NCBI RefSeq assembly: GCF_030704535.1
Contig: NC_081811.1
Span: forward strand, 4,195,001-4,259,000
Origin: Vitis vinifera
Taxonomy: Eukaryota; Streptophyta; Magnoliopsida; Vitales; Vitaceae
Reading direction: 5' to 3'
DNA: 64,000 nucleotides
This document shows, piece after piece, positions 1 to 13,020 of the stretch. The position numbers and the translations under genes are program-made. Within the stretch, counting starts at the first letter, position 1; every line of letters begins with the position of its first letter. Below the pieces are notes generated by a model, which was not told where the DNA came from, ran no database searches, and saw only the letters and a program-made list of their open reading frames with translations.

Positions 1-364
1 TATTAGGGCTTGTCTTAGGATGGTTGATCGCTGTCGGACTACCATAGCGACAAAATATCCAGGATTTCAATTTCATGGCTCTGATACCATCTTCAAATTG
101 ATAAATGATAGTTTTTTCATTAATTTCATTCGCTCATGTACAGAGTATATATAGAGGGTAATCACCATTCTAAGAATGAGAAAAAATGATACAAGGAAAG
201 AATGATATAAGAAAATAACAACTAATATCCTAATATCTCAACTTTCCTAATATCTCAATATTCCTAATATCTCAACTTTCCTAATATCTAAACATTCCTA
301 ATATCTCAACACTAAATGATATAAGGAAAGAATGATATAAGGAAAGCATTCCTAATATCTCAAC
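1..364 (-). mobile_element. Edge of a minus-strand LTR retrotransposon: primer-binding site plus 5' LTR
   Basis: Read on the minus strand, 89 to 76 gives TGGTATCAGAGCCA, the sequence complementary to the 3' end of plant initiator tRNA-Met and the commonest primer-binding site of plant LTR elements. The sequence on its 5' side, roughly 90-364, would then be the LTR; on the minus strand it begins TGTTGAGATATTAGG at 364, a normal TG start. The LTR holds a run of degenerate direct repeats about 17 bp long (CTAATATCTCAACTTTC-like, about 220-365). The body of the element would lie to the left of the window, with only its first 75 bp visible here. The primer site is clear; the inner LTR end near 90 is less certain because no clean CA end is visible. 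Confidence 0.6.
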
Positions 365-3056
365 ACAAATTGTTATGAGTCTTTGTAAACTTTCCAAATT
401 CAATAAAATTCTACCTGATTCTATGTGTAAAGCTTGCTATATTGGCAAAATACATATGCTCCCATTTCCTACTTCTATATTTGAATATCAAGAACCTCTA
501 CAACTAGTGTACTCACATTTATGGGGACCATCACTTGTTCAATCATCCAATGGCTATAAGTACTATATCTGTTTTGTGGATGCTTTTTCTAGGTATACTT
601 GGATCGATCTCTTAAGAAACAAATTAGATTTGTTTCAAACCTTTTAGAATTTCAAGGCTCAAGATGAATTACAGTTAGGGTTCAAAATTAAATGCCTACA
701 ATCTGATTGGGGAGGGAGAGGAGAGGGGGGTGAATTTCATGCTTTTACTGATTACCTTACTATAAATGACATTATTAATAGAATTTCTTGTCCTCACACT
801 CACCAACAAAACGATGTAGCTAAAAGGAAGCATGGACATATTGTTGAGAATGGTCTTACCTTACTTGCTAAAGCCTCAATGCATTTCAAATATTGGGATG
901 AATAATTTAGAACAACCGTGTTCATGCATAATAGGTTGCTTTCTCTAGTTTCAGAGAGTAAGTCTCATTTACAACTTCTTTTTAATCATGTTCATGATTA
1001 CAAGGGTTTTAGAATATTTGGTTGTGCTTATTATCCTAACATTAGACCATGAAACAACCATAAACTTGTCTTTCGGTCTGTACAATGTACATTTATAGGT
1101 TATTGCCTCACTCATTAAGGCTACAAGTGTTTAGATCCCTCCAGTATAATTTTCATATCTAGAGATATTATTTTTTATGAACATCTATTTCCATTTTCAA
1201 AATCTCTTTCCTCTCAACTTCAACATTTTTCCACTTCTCAACCTCTCTCCTTTAGTCAATCACCAACAATTCTTTCTTCTGTATAACCTGTCTCTTCCAT
1301 TTCTACAGTCTCATCACCAACTCCCATTGCTCTCATTCCTCCTGTCAACATAGCCAGTCACTTGGAAAATTGTCAAAACTTTAATGCTCCCATTGTATCA
1401 TCATCTATCCCAAATACTATTGGAAATACACACTCTATGATCACCAGATCTAAGAAGGACATCTTTAAACCAAAAGTATACAATGTCACCAAAGAGCCCT
1501 AGTCTACTGATGAAGCCTTGCAAAACGAGAACTGGAAAATAGCCATGATAGATGAATATTCTACTTTCTTGAGAAACAATACGTGGTCTTTGGTTGACCT
1601 TCCAACTAGTAGAAAAGTAATAGGATGCAAGTAGGTTTCCAGAGTTAAAGAAAATCCAGATGGTTCCATTAACAAATATAAAGCTAGACTTTTTGAAAAG
1701 GGGTTTCACCAAACAACTAGCTTTGATTATACAGAAACATTTAGCCCTGTTGTGAAGCCTACTACAATTAGGGTGGTTCTCACTTTAGCATTATCAAGGA
1801 ACTAGAAAATTCAACAACTTGATATCAACAATGCCTTTTTGAATGGAGATCTACAAGAAGAAGTTTATATAGAACAACCTAGAGGCTTTATTGAAAAGTT
1901 CACTTCTCATTTGGTATGCAAGCTCCACAAATCTCTATATGATCTCAAATAGGCACCATGTGCCTGGTTTGAGAAACTTTACGAAGCACTTGTAGGTCTT
2001 GGTTTTACTTATGCTAAATCTGATCGGTCTTTATTCACAAGGTTCATTATGGATCACACTACCTTTCTCCTAGTATATGTTGATGATATACTAGTTAGTG
2101 GCAACAATCCTCGTGTAATTCAACAATTAATCTCACAATTAAACAAGAGTTTTTATCTTAAAAATCTTGGTGAGGTAGACTATTTATTGGGCATATAGGT
2201 GAAACATACTACTGAAGGTCTACACTTGTCTCAGACTAAGTATGTGCATGATCTCTTATGCAAAGCCAAAATGAACAATGCAAATGACATTAATACTCCC
2301 ATGATTAATGATCAACAACTTACAGCATCTGGAAGTGGTACTGTGAAAGATGTTCAACTCTATAGGAGTGTTGTAGGTGCACTTCAATATGTCACTATCA
2401 CCAGACCAATTTTTTTTTGTTTCAATCGAGTTTGTCAATATATGAAGGATCCACAAGAAGAACACTGGCAAGCAGTAAAGAAGATACTTAGATACTTGCA
2501 AAACACTATTTAGTATGAACTTCATTTGACCTGTTCAAGTACTTTAAATTTGGTGGGATTTTGTGATGCTAATTGGGCATCAAGTCTAGATGATAGAAGA
2601 TCTACATTCGGCTCTTATGTCTATCTTGGAAACAATCTAGTTTCTTAGTGCTCAAATAAACAACATATTGTCTCTAGATCATCTACAAAGGCATAATACA
2701 AAAGCTTACCTAGACTAACTATTGAGATCACATGGTTAACCGCCTTACTAAGTGAATTGAATATCACATTACCAAGAACTCCAACAGTATGGTGTGATAA
2801 TTTAAGCACACTATTGTTATCTGCAAATCCAATTTTACATGCTAAAACCAAGCATATTGAGCTTGATTTGTATTTTGTGCATGAGAAAGTTATTCAAAAG
2901 CTTATTGATGTGAGACATGTTCCTTCAAGTGACCAAACAGTAGATATTTTTACCAAAGTTATACCCAGTTCTAGATTTCCTTTGCTTAGAAGCAAACTTA
3001 GAGTTCTTGATTTAAGTACTCTGAGTTTGAGAAGAAATGTTAGGATTATAGAATAA
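365..3056 (+). pseudogene. Decayed Ty1/copia polyprotein (integrase, reverse transcriptase, RNase H)
   Basis: One reading frame (first codon base divisible by three) carries, in order, the end of the GAG-pre-integrase zinc region (CKACYIGK near 430), an integrase core (about 480-1,150), a copia reverse transcriptase with an intact YVDDI box at 2,076-2,090, and RNase H ending at 3,056. About a dozen in-frame stops break it, including TAG at 645, 1,632, 1,803, 1,950, 2,196, 2,511 and 2,646 and TAA at 2,694. Gag and protease are missing on the left, where the frame abuts the minus-strand LTR at 364. It cannot make a functional polyprotein. Either the left element inserted into it, or it is 5' truncated; the sequence left of the window would decide. 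Confidence 0.9.
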
Positions 3057-3286
3057 GCTGTTAAATTGTTAGTTTGCTATAACATGCTGCTAGTGTTGTA
3101 CACGTGTAAGCGCTAATAGCATGTTATAGAGAACTAACAATATAACAAACTAACAACTTATTTTATAATTGTGATATAAATATTGAGGTTTGCTCTGTAA
3201 ATAAAATAACAGAGGATTTAATAAGAACTTCTTCCAGATTTCTCATGGGTCCTTTCTCTATTTATTCTTTTAGTTTTAATACAACC
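3038..3286 (+). repeat. Probable 3' LTR of the copia element
   Basis: A purine-rich stretch (about 3,025-3,037) is followed by TGTTAGGATTATAG at 3,038, the expected junction of polypurine tract and LTR, and the polyprotein ends just inside it. A plausible CA end lies near 3,286. Within it, 3,067-3,141 is an imperfect inverted repeat whose arms both contain the core ATAACATGCT or its complement, and 3,175-3,215 looks TATA-like. No 5' LTR is in the window for comparison, so the ends are inferred. Confidence 0.55.
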
Positions 3287-3289
3287 CAT

Positions 3290-5110
3290 CTCTGACGGAG
3301 TGACTCACTAAATCTAGTCCCGATATGCCAACGTTGAAAGAGTAGGTACGTTTAAAAGAGCAACACCTAGTGGACTCTTTCTTCTTTCTTGACTATTACT
3401 GAAGTGGATTGTAGTGTTATGACTTTTCCGTGTTCCCGAGGAAACAATTTTGCATGCGAACATAGGGCTTTTCGTCTTTAGAGATTTTTTTTTTCTATTG
3501 TGATCCTTTAAGAAAGAGATGTAGCGATCAATCTTCCTATGAAATAAGTCAGTTGCAAAACTGAAGACACTGATGAGAGTACAGTTGGGTCTCATTGATA
3601 TATAAAGTTGACAAAGTTTTGACCAAAAATAGGAGTCTACGTTGGGATCGTTTCCGTTGTATTAGCATCCATATTGTAGAATTGTAGTTGATGATGAATT
3701 TTATTTTTTTTTAAATGCTCAAAACTGTAATCATAGTTTAAATTTAACCTTAGTTTTGAACCTAACTTCAAATCATTTTTATACATATATTGTTTCATTT
3801 AAAATATTTTAGTTTTTAAAAAAAATAAGTTTATTATCATTAATTTATTATATTATTTTTATTTTCCATTTATTAAACTTATGTGATTATTTTTTTTAAA
3901 AATGATTTATAAAATTAAATAATTAATATTTTTAATTTGATATAAAAATATCTTTGTGGGTTTTATTTTAAAAAAACTGGCATTATAAATTATTAACTAC
4001 TTACATATTGATAAATAGAAAATAAAAATAATATAATAAATTTATGATGTTAAATTTATTTTAAAAAATAAACAAAAATAATTTGAAACAATGGTATATA
4101 TATATATATATATATAAATCAAGTTAACTTCAAACCTGTGGTTATTGTGGGCCCTTCACTGTCACTCCTTATCCTATCGCCGTTTGCATCCATGGTTCAA
4201 CTGTATGGATGGTGAACAGAAGGTAATGACGAAATTTAAGGTCGAGTAGATAGTTTGCCCCTGACATTAATTGTGTGCTTGGCAATGGTTATGATCAATA
4301 CAGTCGTTATAAGGATAAAACGTCAATACTTAAGACTTATTAAGATAAGACAATCGTTATAGGTCATTAATCATTGTCATGATAACGCACAATCAATTGC
4401 AGCTAAGGCACCATTAAAATGTATGTAGAGACATTACATGTGATAAAAAAATAAATAGCCACCTATATCCATAGGAAAGTATGCTGCAATTTTTCCAACA
4501 TGACCTTTTATTGCTCAAGTCAACCCTCTCTGACTTAATCTTCGGAGGGGTGTGATCGAAAACCCATCCGAACATTCATTTGTGCAAGATAAACAGTTGT
4601 AGTCGTCTTGAAAGCTAGTGAGAACTTGCTCGTATCATTCGTGCACCAATCATCACCAACCAACTATAATTTAAAACTTAAATTTAAAACCATAATCGAT
4701 GATTAGGATTCTGACTATTTAAAAAAAAAATCAAAATCGTAATCATCAATTATGGTTTTATGATGTATATGTTTATATGTCGAAAACATGTTATTAGGAA
4801 TTATTTTGCAACCAAATATGGTTTAAGATTTTTATTTTAAAGGGACTATTTAGGAATCACGATTTTTATTTTTTATTAATAATATTTATTACTAAAATAT
4901 TTATAATGTATGAATAAAAAATATTTTATATATATATATATATATCAATTAGCATATTTTCTTATTGTTTATCATATTTATACTGTACCAATTGAACTTT
5001 GAATTACTGTTTACGCTAGACTGCGGATTAATGTGACCGGCATCCACCGGGTAGGAAAAATTATGAATTCTTCCGGTGAATAAAACGACGTCGCATGAAG
5101 GAAGATCCCA
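3290..5110. other. AT-rich intergenic region
   Basis: No coding frame of interest. It contains long A/T runs (3,700-4,090), a TA dinucleotide repeat at about 4,094-4,117 and a shorter one near 4,928-4,947. The end near 5,000-5,110 becomes less AT-rich and is probably promoter of the downstream BRCT gene, including AAACGACGTCG at 5,083. Confidence 0.6.
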
Positions 5111-5473
5111 CTATCCCACGTGGCCGGTTTAAACAAGTACACGTGCAAACTTGGACGTTTGACATTTTCGCCTCTCCCGCCAGTACACCAAAAATTAAAA
5201 CATAAAACCAAAAGAAATCCCTCCAATATTACATCTCTCACTGTTCCCATGCTTCCCAGAGAAGTCTCACAATCAGAATCCAGAGTCACTTCCCAGACTC
5301 CTCACAAGTCAAAACTGCTCTTTTCATTTTCATATACTCCATAACCAAACCCTCTCCGTTTCTCTCAAATATCGTTTCATTTTCTCTCATTTTCTAGGGT
5401 TAACAGTTAACACCGTTATACTCTTCTCAGTCTTGTCCCAAAATATTTTCCCGGATTTCATTTTGCCAACCAA

Positions 5474-8400
5474 ATGATGGAGAATTTCGAAAATTCTTTC
5501 AATGCATTCCTCGGCGTCCACTTTGTCCTCTTCGGATTCGATCCCGTCCACGAGCGCGAGGTCTCTCGGTTTTTTTCTTTTCAATTTATTTCGATTTTTT
5601 CCTGTATTTTGTTTTTATTTTGGGTTGAAGTGGAGTCCGCTGGATTGAATCAGTAAGGCAATGCTGTGCTGCTGCATTTGTTTGTTTATTTATTTATTTG
5701 GTTGAGGTGCAGGTTCGATCTAAGCTTGTTAATGGCGGTGGAGTTGATGTTGGTCGGTACGGTCAGAATTGTACTCACGTTGTCGTGGATAAGCTTGTTT
5801 ATGTGAGGTTTTTCTTTCTTTCTCCTTTTTTTAAAAAAAAAATGTTTATCTTAATTTCCTAGGTATTTTGTCCTTTTTTGCCCTCGCTTTTGGTTCAACT
5901 AGGAAATCAATCTTTTTCTTCATCTTATATTGCCAGTAGCGTTGAAATTTGGTTAGAATTTCAATTGATTCAGTGTTTGTGTTGTGTAGGACGATCCTGT
6001 ATGTGTTGCTGCTCGAAATGATGGAAAGATGCTTGTGACTAGCTTGTGGGTTGATCACAGTTTTGATACGGGAATGCCTGTCCCTGAGTCAGTGGGTTTC
6101 TCTTCTCATTTGCTCTTTGCCTTTAATTTTTGGTTCTCTTGATGGAGGAAACAAACTTAAGCTTTAAGGACACTGTATTGAACTTTAAAAAATTAGTAGG
6201 GAAGAAATTTTGCAAACAAGTTCAGTGTCTATGAGATGGACTTTCTTATACAAAATAAACAATATTCAGCACTATGATACATTGAGCTCAAAACTATTAT
6301 ATGTGTCCTTGACATGCCCTTTTGCTTTTTATAGCAATATGTGATCAAGCTGCCTTCTAGCTTGGATTCACAATTTTGATTGTTAGTTTCCTTAATGAAG
6401 TTATAAACAGTTATTATTATTATTATCTTTTTCTATTGCATCAGCTGGGTTTCTATCCAAATAATTTAATTATTTGGTTGATATTCTTTTAATTAATCAG
6501 TTCAGAAGTTCTACTGGTACATGAATAATATTAGATGCAATCATGATTATTTGATTCTTCTCTTGTTGAAATTCTCTTGTTTTTTGTTCTTATATTGTTG
6601 CTATAAGACATTTATATTTGTTCTCTTACAGATCATGTACAGACCTCTAAAAGGTTTGAATGGAATTCCGGGTGCTGAATCTCTAGTTGCTTGCTTGACT
6701 GGATACCATGGGCAAGACAGAGATGATGTTATGGTATGCATCTCCTGCTTTATTTTATCATTTACTTGCCATTCGTTCTATGTCCTTGCATTTATGATTG
6801 CCAAGAATGACCCTGGAATAGTTGCCTCATGAGTGAGAGAGAGATTTCCTGTGTGTCTGTTCTCCTGTAATGGGTTTTGTTTTACTAAAGTATGTTGTAT
6901 GACAATTTGGATCTGTTTTCTTCTCAGACAATGGTTGGCCTGATGGGTGCACAGTTTTCTAAGCCATTGGTAGCAAGCAAAGTTACTCATCTTGTATGCT
7001 ACAAATTCGAAGGTGTGGTTCCTTGTCCTCATGAATGAAAGGCATATAAAACAAACTGCAGATGGCGTTTCTTTACATCTGCCTTCTTTTGTTTCTGTTA
7101 TGCTTTGTTTCTTGGTTGGTTTTTAGGTTGTTCCCTTGTTTGGTCTGTATATTATCTGGTGAATGTTTCATTTGATAATCTAAATTAAGGCAAATTAAAG
7201 TTTTACCTGATAAATTATGATCTGTTTGAACTTGAACCATATGTTTCTTCAAACTCTTGCCAAATCCCCCCCTACATTTTCAAGGCATACTTTTCCTTGT
7301 AGTTAATGGAAGAATTGCCATTTTACACTTATTTGTGTTTAGATTCTTTGAAATTTTTAAAAAATGAAAATTTTCTGAAATAGCTCATTAGAGTCCATGG
7401 TAGGTTCATTCACACAGTATCTTGAATCAGAATTTTAGAAAGAAAAAGAAGAGGAAAACATTTGTCAATAGATAGTTTTGGTGACTTTCATTTATCATTT
7501 AAGGGCAAGTATAAGCTAATTCTCAACCTGAAATGTTGTCAATCTGTCATACATGCTTGTCCAACACTTTAGATCATATGTTGTTTATAAAGACTACATG
7601 AGCAGCATGAAACTTTGATTCAACTTTCCTTTTTTATGCAGGGGAAAAGTATGAACTTGCCAAAAAACTGAAGACAATAAAACTTGTCAATCATCGCTGG
7701 TTGGAGGATTGGTATGTCTTAGTTTTGTTCCCTTACATATGCTTTAGTCTATATTAATGCAGTAAGATATTTTTAGAGTAAGTCAATATCATAGATTGCA
7801 TTCTTCATTTGCCAATTCAACTTTAAATAATGAGATTTGTTTCGTTTGCAGTTTAAAGGCCTGGAAAATTCTTCCTGAAGACAACTATGCCATGAGGTGA
7901 GCTATTTGAAATTGTTTCTTTTGTTTTGTGCTTTTGCTAAGGCAGGTGCACCTCCACACATACAATTTTTCTGTCTGTGACGAGAAGTGGTGAAGAATGT
8001 AAGTTTGATACCCACCTAGCACTTCAATGGAAAATTAGGTACCAAGGTTTCTAAGGCAAGAGTTTATACAAGGCATGAAAGTAGTATATTTTGAGGTTGG
8101 GAAGTGATTGCTGTTTATAGGAAGGGAGAGGGAAGAATGATGGTGAATGCAAAATGAGAATGACAGATATTTACTTGGTACCACTTTCCATAACCATTTT
8201 TCTCTCTGCAGATAATGACCTAAACCCTGTTAGGTACAGTGGAAAAATAAGATATGGTCACAAAATATTTTGCCTAATGCCCAATGAAAAAAACTAGGTT
8301 ATTTGGAAAGAGTCTAAATCAATGAATTTGATAGATTTTGTGCTATATAGATATTGCCAATTACCACATTGCTTCTTGGTTTGGGTAGGGACAAAAACAA

Positions 8401-11400
8401 ATGATGCTACATGTTACATGAGTTAATCCTCATATAGGGAATACAACATTGTTTGCAGATGAAATAAAATAAGTGGTAATCAACATTCATGGTCTGATTG
8501 CTATCAGTGAGATTGTTTTGGATGCAGCATGCTCTCAATTTGATTCTCAATTGACTTCATCATTCTTTTTATTGCTATTGTCAGCACTGTGAGTAAGATG
8601 ACTGCTTTACACATTTGAAGTTTGCTAGAAATAAAATGTGGAAACCCAAAATCTTCTTGTTGCAGGCATTTCAAATGCTGTATCCAGCTTTTTCAGAAAG
8701 TTTTTTATATGGGCGTGAATGGTGTACCAAAGCTATTTCCATTTTTCTTTTTTGGGGAGAAAAATTGGATTTTACCTGTTTCTGAGAAAGTTCAAATTCT
8801 GTGATTGACATGGTTCACTACTGGATTAATAGAAAAGAATGCTATTTCTTACTATTCTGTTCTTTTGAATCTATGGATGGTTATGATAATATTATTTTTA
8901 GACTGCAAGCTTATATGAGTTAATTGAGTATGAGACTATACAAATCTATTCTCTGTTGACAGTGGCTATGAGTTGGAAATGTTGGAGGCTGAAGCTAAAG
9001 ATTCTGAAGAAGAAGGCGCACCAATGAAGCAATCTGATGGGAGAATCATGAATAAAAGTCCTTATAAATTACAGATTGGGACACCGAAGGTCCATGAATT
9101 GCCCATATCAGCAGGGGAAGTGCCAAAAACACCACAAGATTCAACTAGACCTAAGGGTCTGTTAAATGTTATCAATGTTGATGGTATGTTATCAGCTACT
9201 GGAAGAGATGCAAGATCCAATCAAGCCTCAAGCATGAATAAGGTTAATATCAAGCATCCTGAGGGGATTGCTTGTCAGGAAATTGGAGCTACTAAGGATA
9301 CTGCCTGTGGTGAGCTATCTGAAAATTGCGATAGAACTCCAGTTTCTGCAAACTTGAGGAATGGCTTGGCACTTCCTTCTATAAGTGCTAAAAAGTCTCC
9401 TCATTCTGAAGAAAAATTAAATATTTTAAGTTATTCAAGGAAAACCCCAAGGAGAAATTCACTTCCAACATGCTTGGGAGAAAACTCAAGCAATGCAACT
9501 GGCTCTCCAAAATTAGATATAGTTACACTCAAAGTCAATGGCAGTTTTAATATCTCTCCCTCTAGAGTTGAAGAAGCCAAGAATGGTGCTGATTCTGACT
9601 CTGTTAAAACTCCTTCAAAAGGAACTAAGCAACCTCATGAGGAAAGCCTAAGTGAAGTTTTGCCGCAGAAGAGAAAGACTGATGTTTCTTGTGCTATCTC
9701 TAAATCACAAAAGAGGAGGCAAGATTCAGAATTGGGCATCTCAGGGAGTCCATTGGCAGGTAATAGGACTCCAGGATTGGAGTCTTCATCTTTGATAAAT
9801 GGTCCCATTCAGATAAATAATTGTTCTCTGTTCACCAATAATGGCAGCCCTACTGCTGTTCTGAATTCTGGAGGGAACTCAGCTCCTCACTCTTCAACAA
9901 AATCATTGACTCTAGATATGCTTATCTCCAAAACTGTGACATCGGAGAGTGGGCAAGATAGAAATGTTGGGGAGAAGGTAGCCCAAACATCTTTTGGGAG
10001 ATTGGGGAAGCCCAACTTGGCCACTAAGCCTGAGACTGGAGACTCTAATATTCATGGAACACCACAAGTGATCGGAGAAACAAGGGAGCCACAGAATCAG
10101 GAGCAAGGTGGTAAGGTTTCATCTCCAAGTAGCAAAAGCACCAACATTGAGAAATCCCATAGTCCTGGCTTAGGATTAATCAAAGGGGACAATGATAACT
10201 CACATTCAAAACCAGTTAGAACAAAGATGCTTGCCAAGAAGAGCTTGGGTTCCAGACCTAGGTTAAGTGCTAATAAGTCTGTTAATCAGAAGGGTTCCAT
10301 TTTTTCCAATAAAACTGTTGCTGAAGATGCTGCTGCAATTGAGACAACAAGTGTTCCTAAGTTTTCGAGTGCCAGTAGAGTTGAGCTGGTATCTCAAACT
10401 GTTAATGTAGAAGCAGCCAGACAATTGGTGACAGAAAATGTTCTGACATCTGCAGATAAAGTTGAGAATAAGAATGAATCCGTGGAGGATGAAACTGAGG
10501 CTCCAGATGATGAAAATGAGTTTGTGAGAGCAGTTAATGAGAAGTCTGAGGTGGTTGAGCTGACAAATAAAGCAGGTAAAGTGATGAAAGAAAGATCAGA
10601 ACAGGTGCAGCACAGGACAAATAATACCAAGGCAAACATCTTGAACCCGCATGATGATGGAATGGGATCGCAGGAAGACAAAAATGAACCTGAGACTGAA
10701 AAGGCTGTTTGTGGCAATCCAGGTGAATCAACTATCAAATCAGATGGTGCAAAAGAGAAAATGGCTAAAGGGAACAAATCTACTTTAGGTAGAACCAAGA
10801 GAAAAACTGTTCCTGCCGTTTTGGAGACTATGGAATCTGAGAAAGATGTGGATGGGGGAGAGGCTCAAACTGAAAAGAATGTTAAGAAGGCAGAGAAGGA
10901 GAACAGAGTGCCAGATTCTGCTGGTAAAACTAGTGCCAATACTAAACCTGTGATGAAGTTGAAAAACTCCATTGAAATCGAAAAGGAGAACAAGCCAATA
11001 GGTGATGGAGATAGAAATACGAGTCAGAGAAAACAGCAAACTGGGAAATCAGCTATTGCGTCGAATAGGGCACCAGTAACGACTACTAAGAATTTTGCTA
11101 AGATTGATGCTGACTTGACGCCAGTAGAAAAGGCTTCCAACATATTGAAAACTGAGCCTGCATGGTTTATTCTGAGTGGGCATAAACTACAAAGAAAGGA
11201 GTTTCAGCAAGTTATTAAACGTTTAAAAGGAAGATCTTGCAGAGACTCTCATCACTGGTCATACCAGGCAACACACTTCATTGTTCCAGATCCAATCCGC
11301 AGGACAGAGAAGTTCTTTGCTGCTGCAGCTGCTGGGAGGTATATTACCATCAGCATCACTGTCATTTCTTCCTAGATTTTCATACCAATGCCAACTCAGT

Positions 11401-12560
11401 TTGCAGCTAAATTCTTCTTCAAAATTGCATTAGGGTGTATTCTCTAGCTGAATTGGCATGTACTATATGTAAAACTTCTTGTGTTCTTAGAAGTCTGGAT
11501 GTTGGAGTCACTTTGGTATATTTGCCTATTCTAGACTCTTCATTCCTAAATGACAGTTGATTGGTTCTATCTTGAATACAGGTGGATCCTTAAGACAGAT
11601 TATTTAACTGCTAGCAGTCAAGCAGGAAAATTCCTGGCGGAGGAGCCTTATGAATGGCACAAAAATGGCCTTAGTGAAGATGGTGCAATCAATTTAGAGG
11701 CTCCTAGGAAGTGGCGCCTCTTAAGGGAGCGGACAGGTCATGGTGCCTTCTATGGAATGCGCATTATAATTTATGGAGAATGCATTGCACCCCCTTTGGT
11801 ATGTACCTTTTCTTTTTGTTAGTCCAAAAGTTTATCCATATATTCAATTCTGTAAGCATAAGAATAATCTTCAATTTAGTTCCTTGTTTTGTTACATAGA
11901 ACTGCTATAAAACTCGGTGCAGCAAGCCTTAACCCCTCGTACTGTTCTAGAGTCCAATATATTTACCTGGTCTCCGTTGTCATCAACCAGGACACTCTGA
12001 AGCGTGTTGTGAAGGCAGGAGATGGGACCATATTAGCTACTTCTCCACCTTATACTCGATTCCTAAAATCAGGAGTTGATTTTGCCATTGTCAGCCCTGG
12101 AATGCCACGTGTTGATTTGTGGGTGCAGGAGTTCCTGAGACATGAGATACCCTGTGTCGTTCCTGATTATTTGGTCGAATATGTGTGCAAACCTGGATAC
12201 TCTCTTGAGAGACATGTGCAATACAATACTCATGCTTGGGCAGAAAAATCATTTGCTAACCTGATAAACCGGTCAGAAGAGATTGTGGAGGACCTGGCTA
12301 ATCTCACACCACCAGATAATCAAGACATTAATGATCTAAATTGTGAAGTTTGTGGATCTCATGAAAGAGGAGAAGTGATGCTGATTTGTGGTAATGAAAG
12401 CGGTTCTATTGGGTGCGGGGTTGGTACCCACATTGATTGCTGTGATCCTCCACTGACAGAGGTTCCAGAGGAGGATTGGTTCTGTCCAAAATGTCGTGGA
12501 AGCATAAATAGAATCAACCCACCTAAGAGAACCAAAAAAGGCAACTCTTTGAAGAAGTGA
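5474..12560 (+). CDS. BRCT and PHD domain protein, DNA-damage-response type (Arabidopsis AT4G02110-like)
   Basis: Ten coding exons: 5,474-5,560, 5,713-5,802, 5,990-6,091, 6,632-6,733, 6,928-7,012, 7,642-7,711, 7,852-7,896, 8,963-11,338, 11,582-11,798 and 11,991-12,560. Joined, they give about 1,247 residues without an internal stop; all junctions are GT-AG and in phase. Residues 1-193 look like a tandem BRCT pair (VTHLVCYKFEGEKYELAKK and LVNHRWLEDC are typical). Residues about 200-920 are a low-complexity Ser/Lys/Glu-rich linker encoded almost wholly by exon 8. A second BRCT pair spans about 925-1,135, and a PHD-type finger about 1,175-1,227 (CEVC, LIC, HIDCC, WFCPKC). BRCT pairs usually bind phosphopeptides in DNA-damage signalling and PHD fingers read histone tails, so a nuclear mediator role is likely. 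Two adjacent ATGs (5,474 and 5,477) could both start it. Family call is firm; exact function is inferred. Confidence 0.88.
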
Positions 12561-13020
12561 TTTTTTGCCGCCTTCTTGTAATCATCCTTATCTTTTTCCT
12601 TGTATCTTCATTTTGTAAATTACTAGTTATAACAGAACATGAGCAGTTCTACCATCAACTGGATTTGATACTAGTGTAATAACTCCCTATTGGAATGGAA
12701 CAGTGGTATTTCAAACCATGGAACATGTTTGGATCTTCTGTGGCTGAGCTTTGAGGGTGTACTAAGCTTTGGTACACATCATTTCTACATCCCAGAGTTC
12801 ATTTTCCAGTTTTTCTACAGTCAGGATACACGAGACACTATTCCTGATGGGCTTAGAACCTTGGCTGAAGGTAAACCAGATATTCACTAGTGTTTTGAGT
12901 CTAGTTCTAAGCTGACGATCAGGAAGCCAACGTACCCAATAAGTTATTCTAGCTTTACTCCCCGAACTGTAAATTTGTATACTCTGATTGAAATGCAGTT
13001 CATACTGTAACATGCACATT
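12561..13020 (+). other. Probable 3' UTR of the BRCT/PHD gene
   Basis: The sequence after the stop at 12,560 is T-rich and has no alternative exon continuing the frame. The transcript end cannot be placed without transcript data. Small frames here are not coding-like. Confidence 0.4.

Noticed and set aside
1401-1712. Minus-strand frame of 103 codons in the copia element
   Set aside because: Antisense to the reverse-transcriptase region in the established frame.
8622-8804. Possible extra exon in intron 7 of the BRCT gene
   Set aside because: The exon 7 to exon 8 junction is in phase and conserved in type; this frame has no similarity and no supporting splice pair.
10394-10798. Minus-strand frame of 134 codons
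   Set aside because: Antisense shadow of the large BRCT gene exon, with composition explained by its Lys/Glu/Ser codons.
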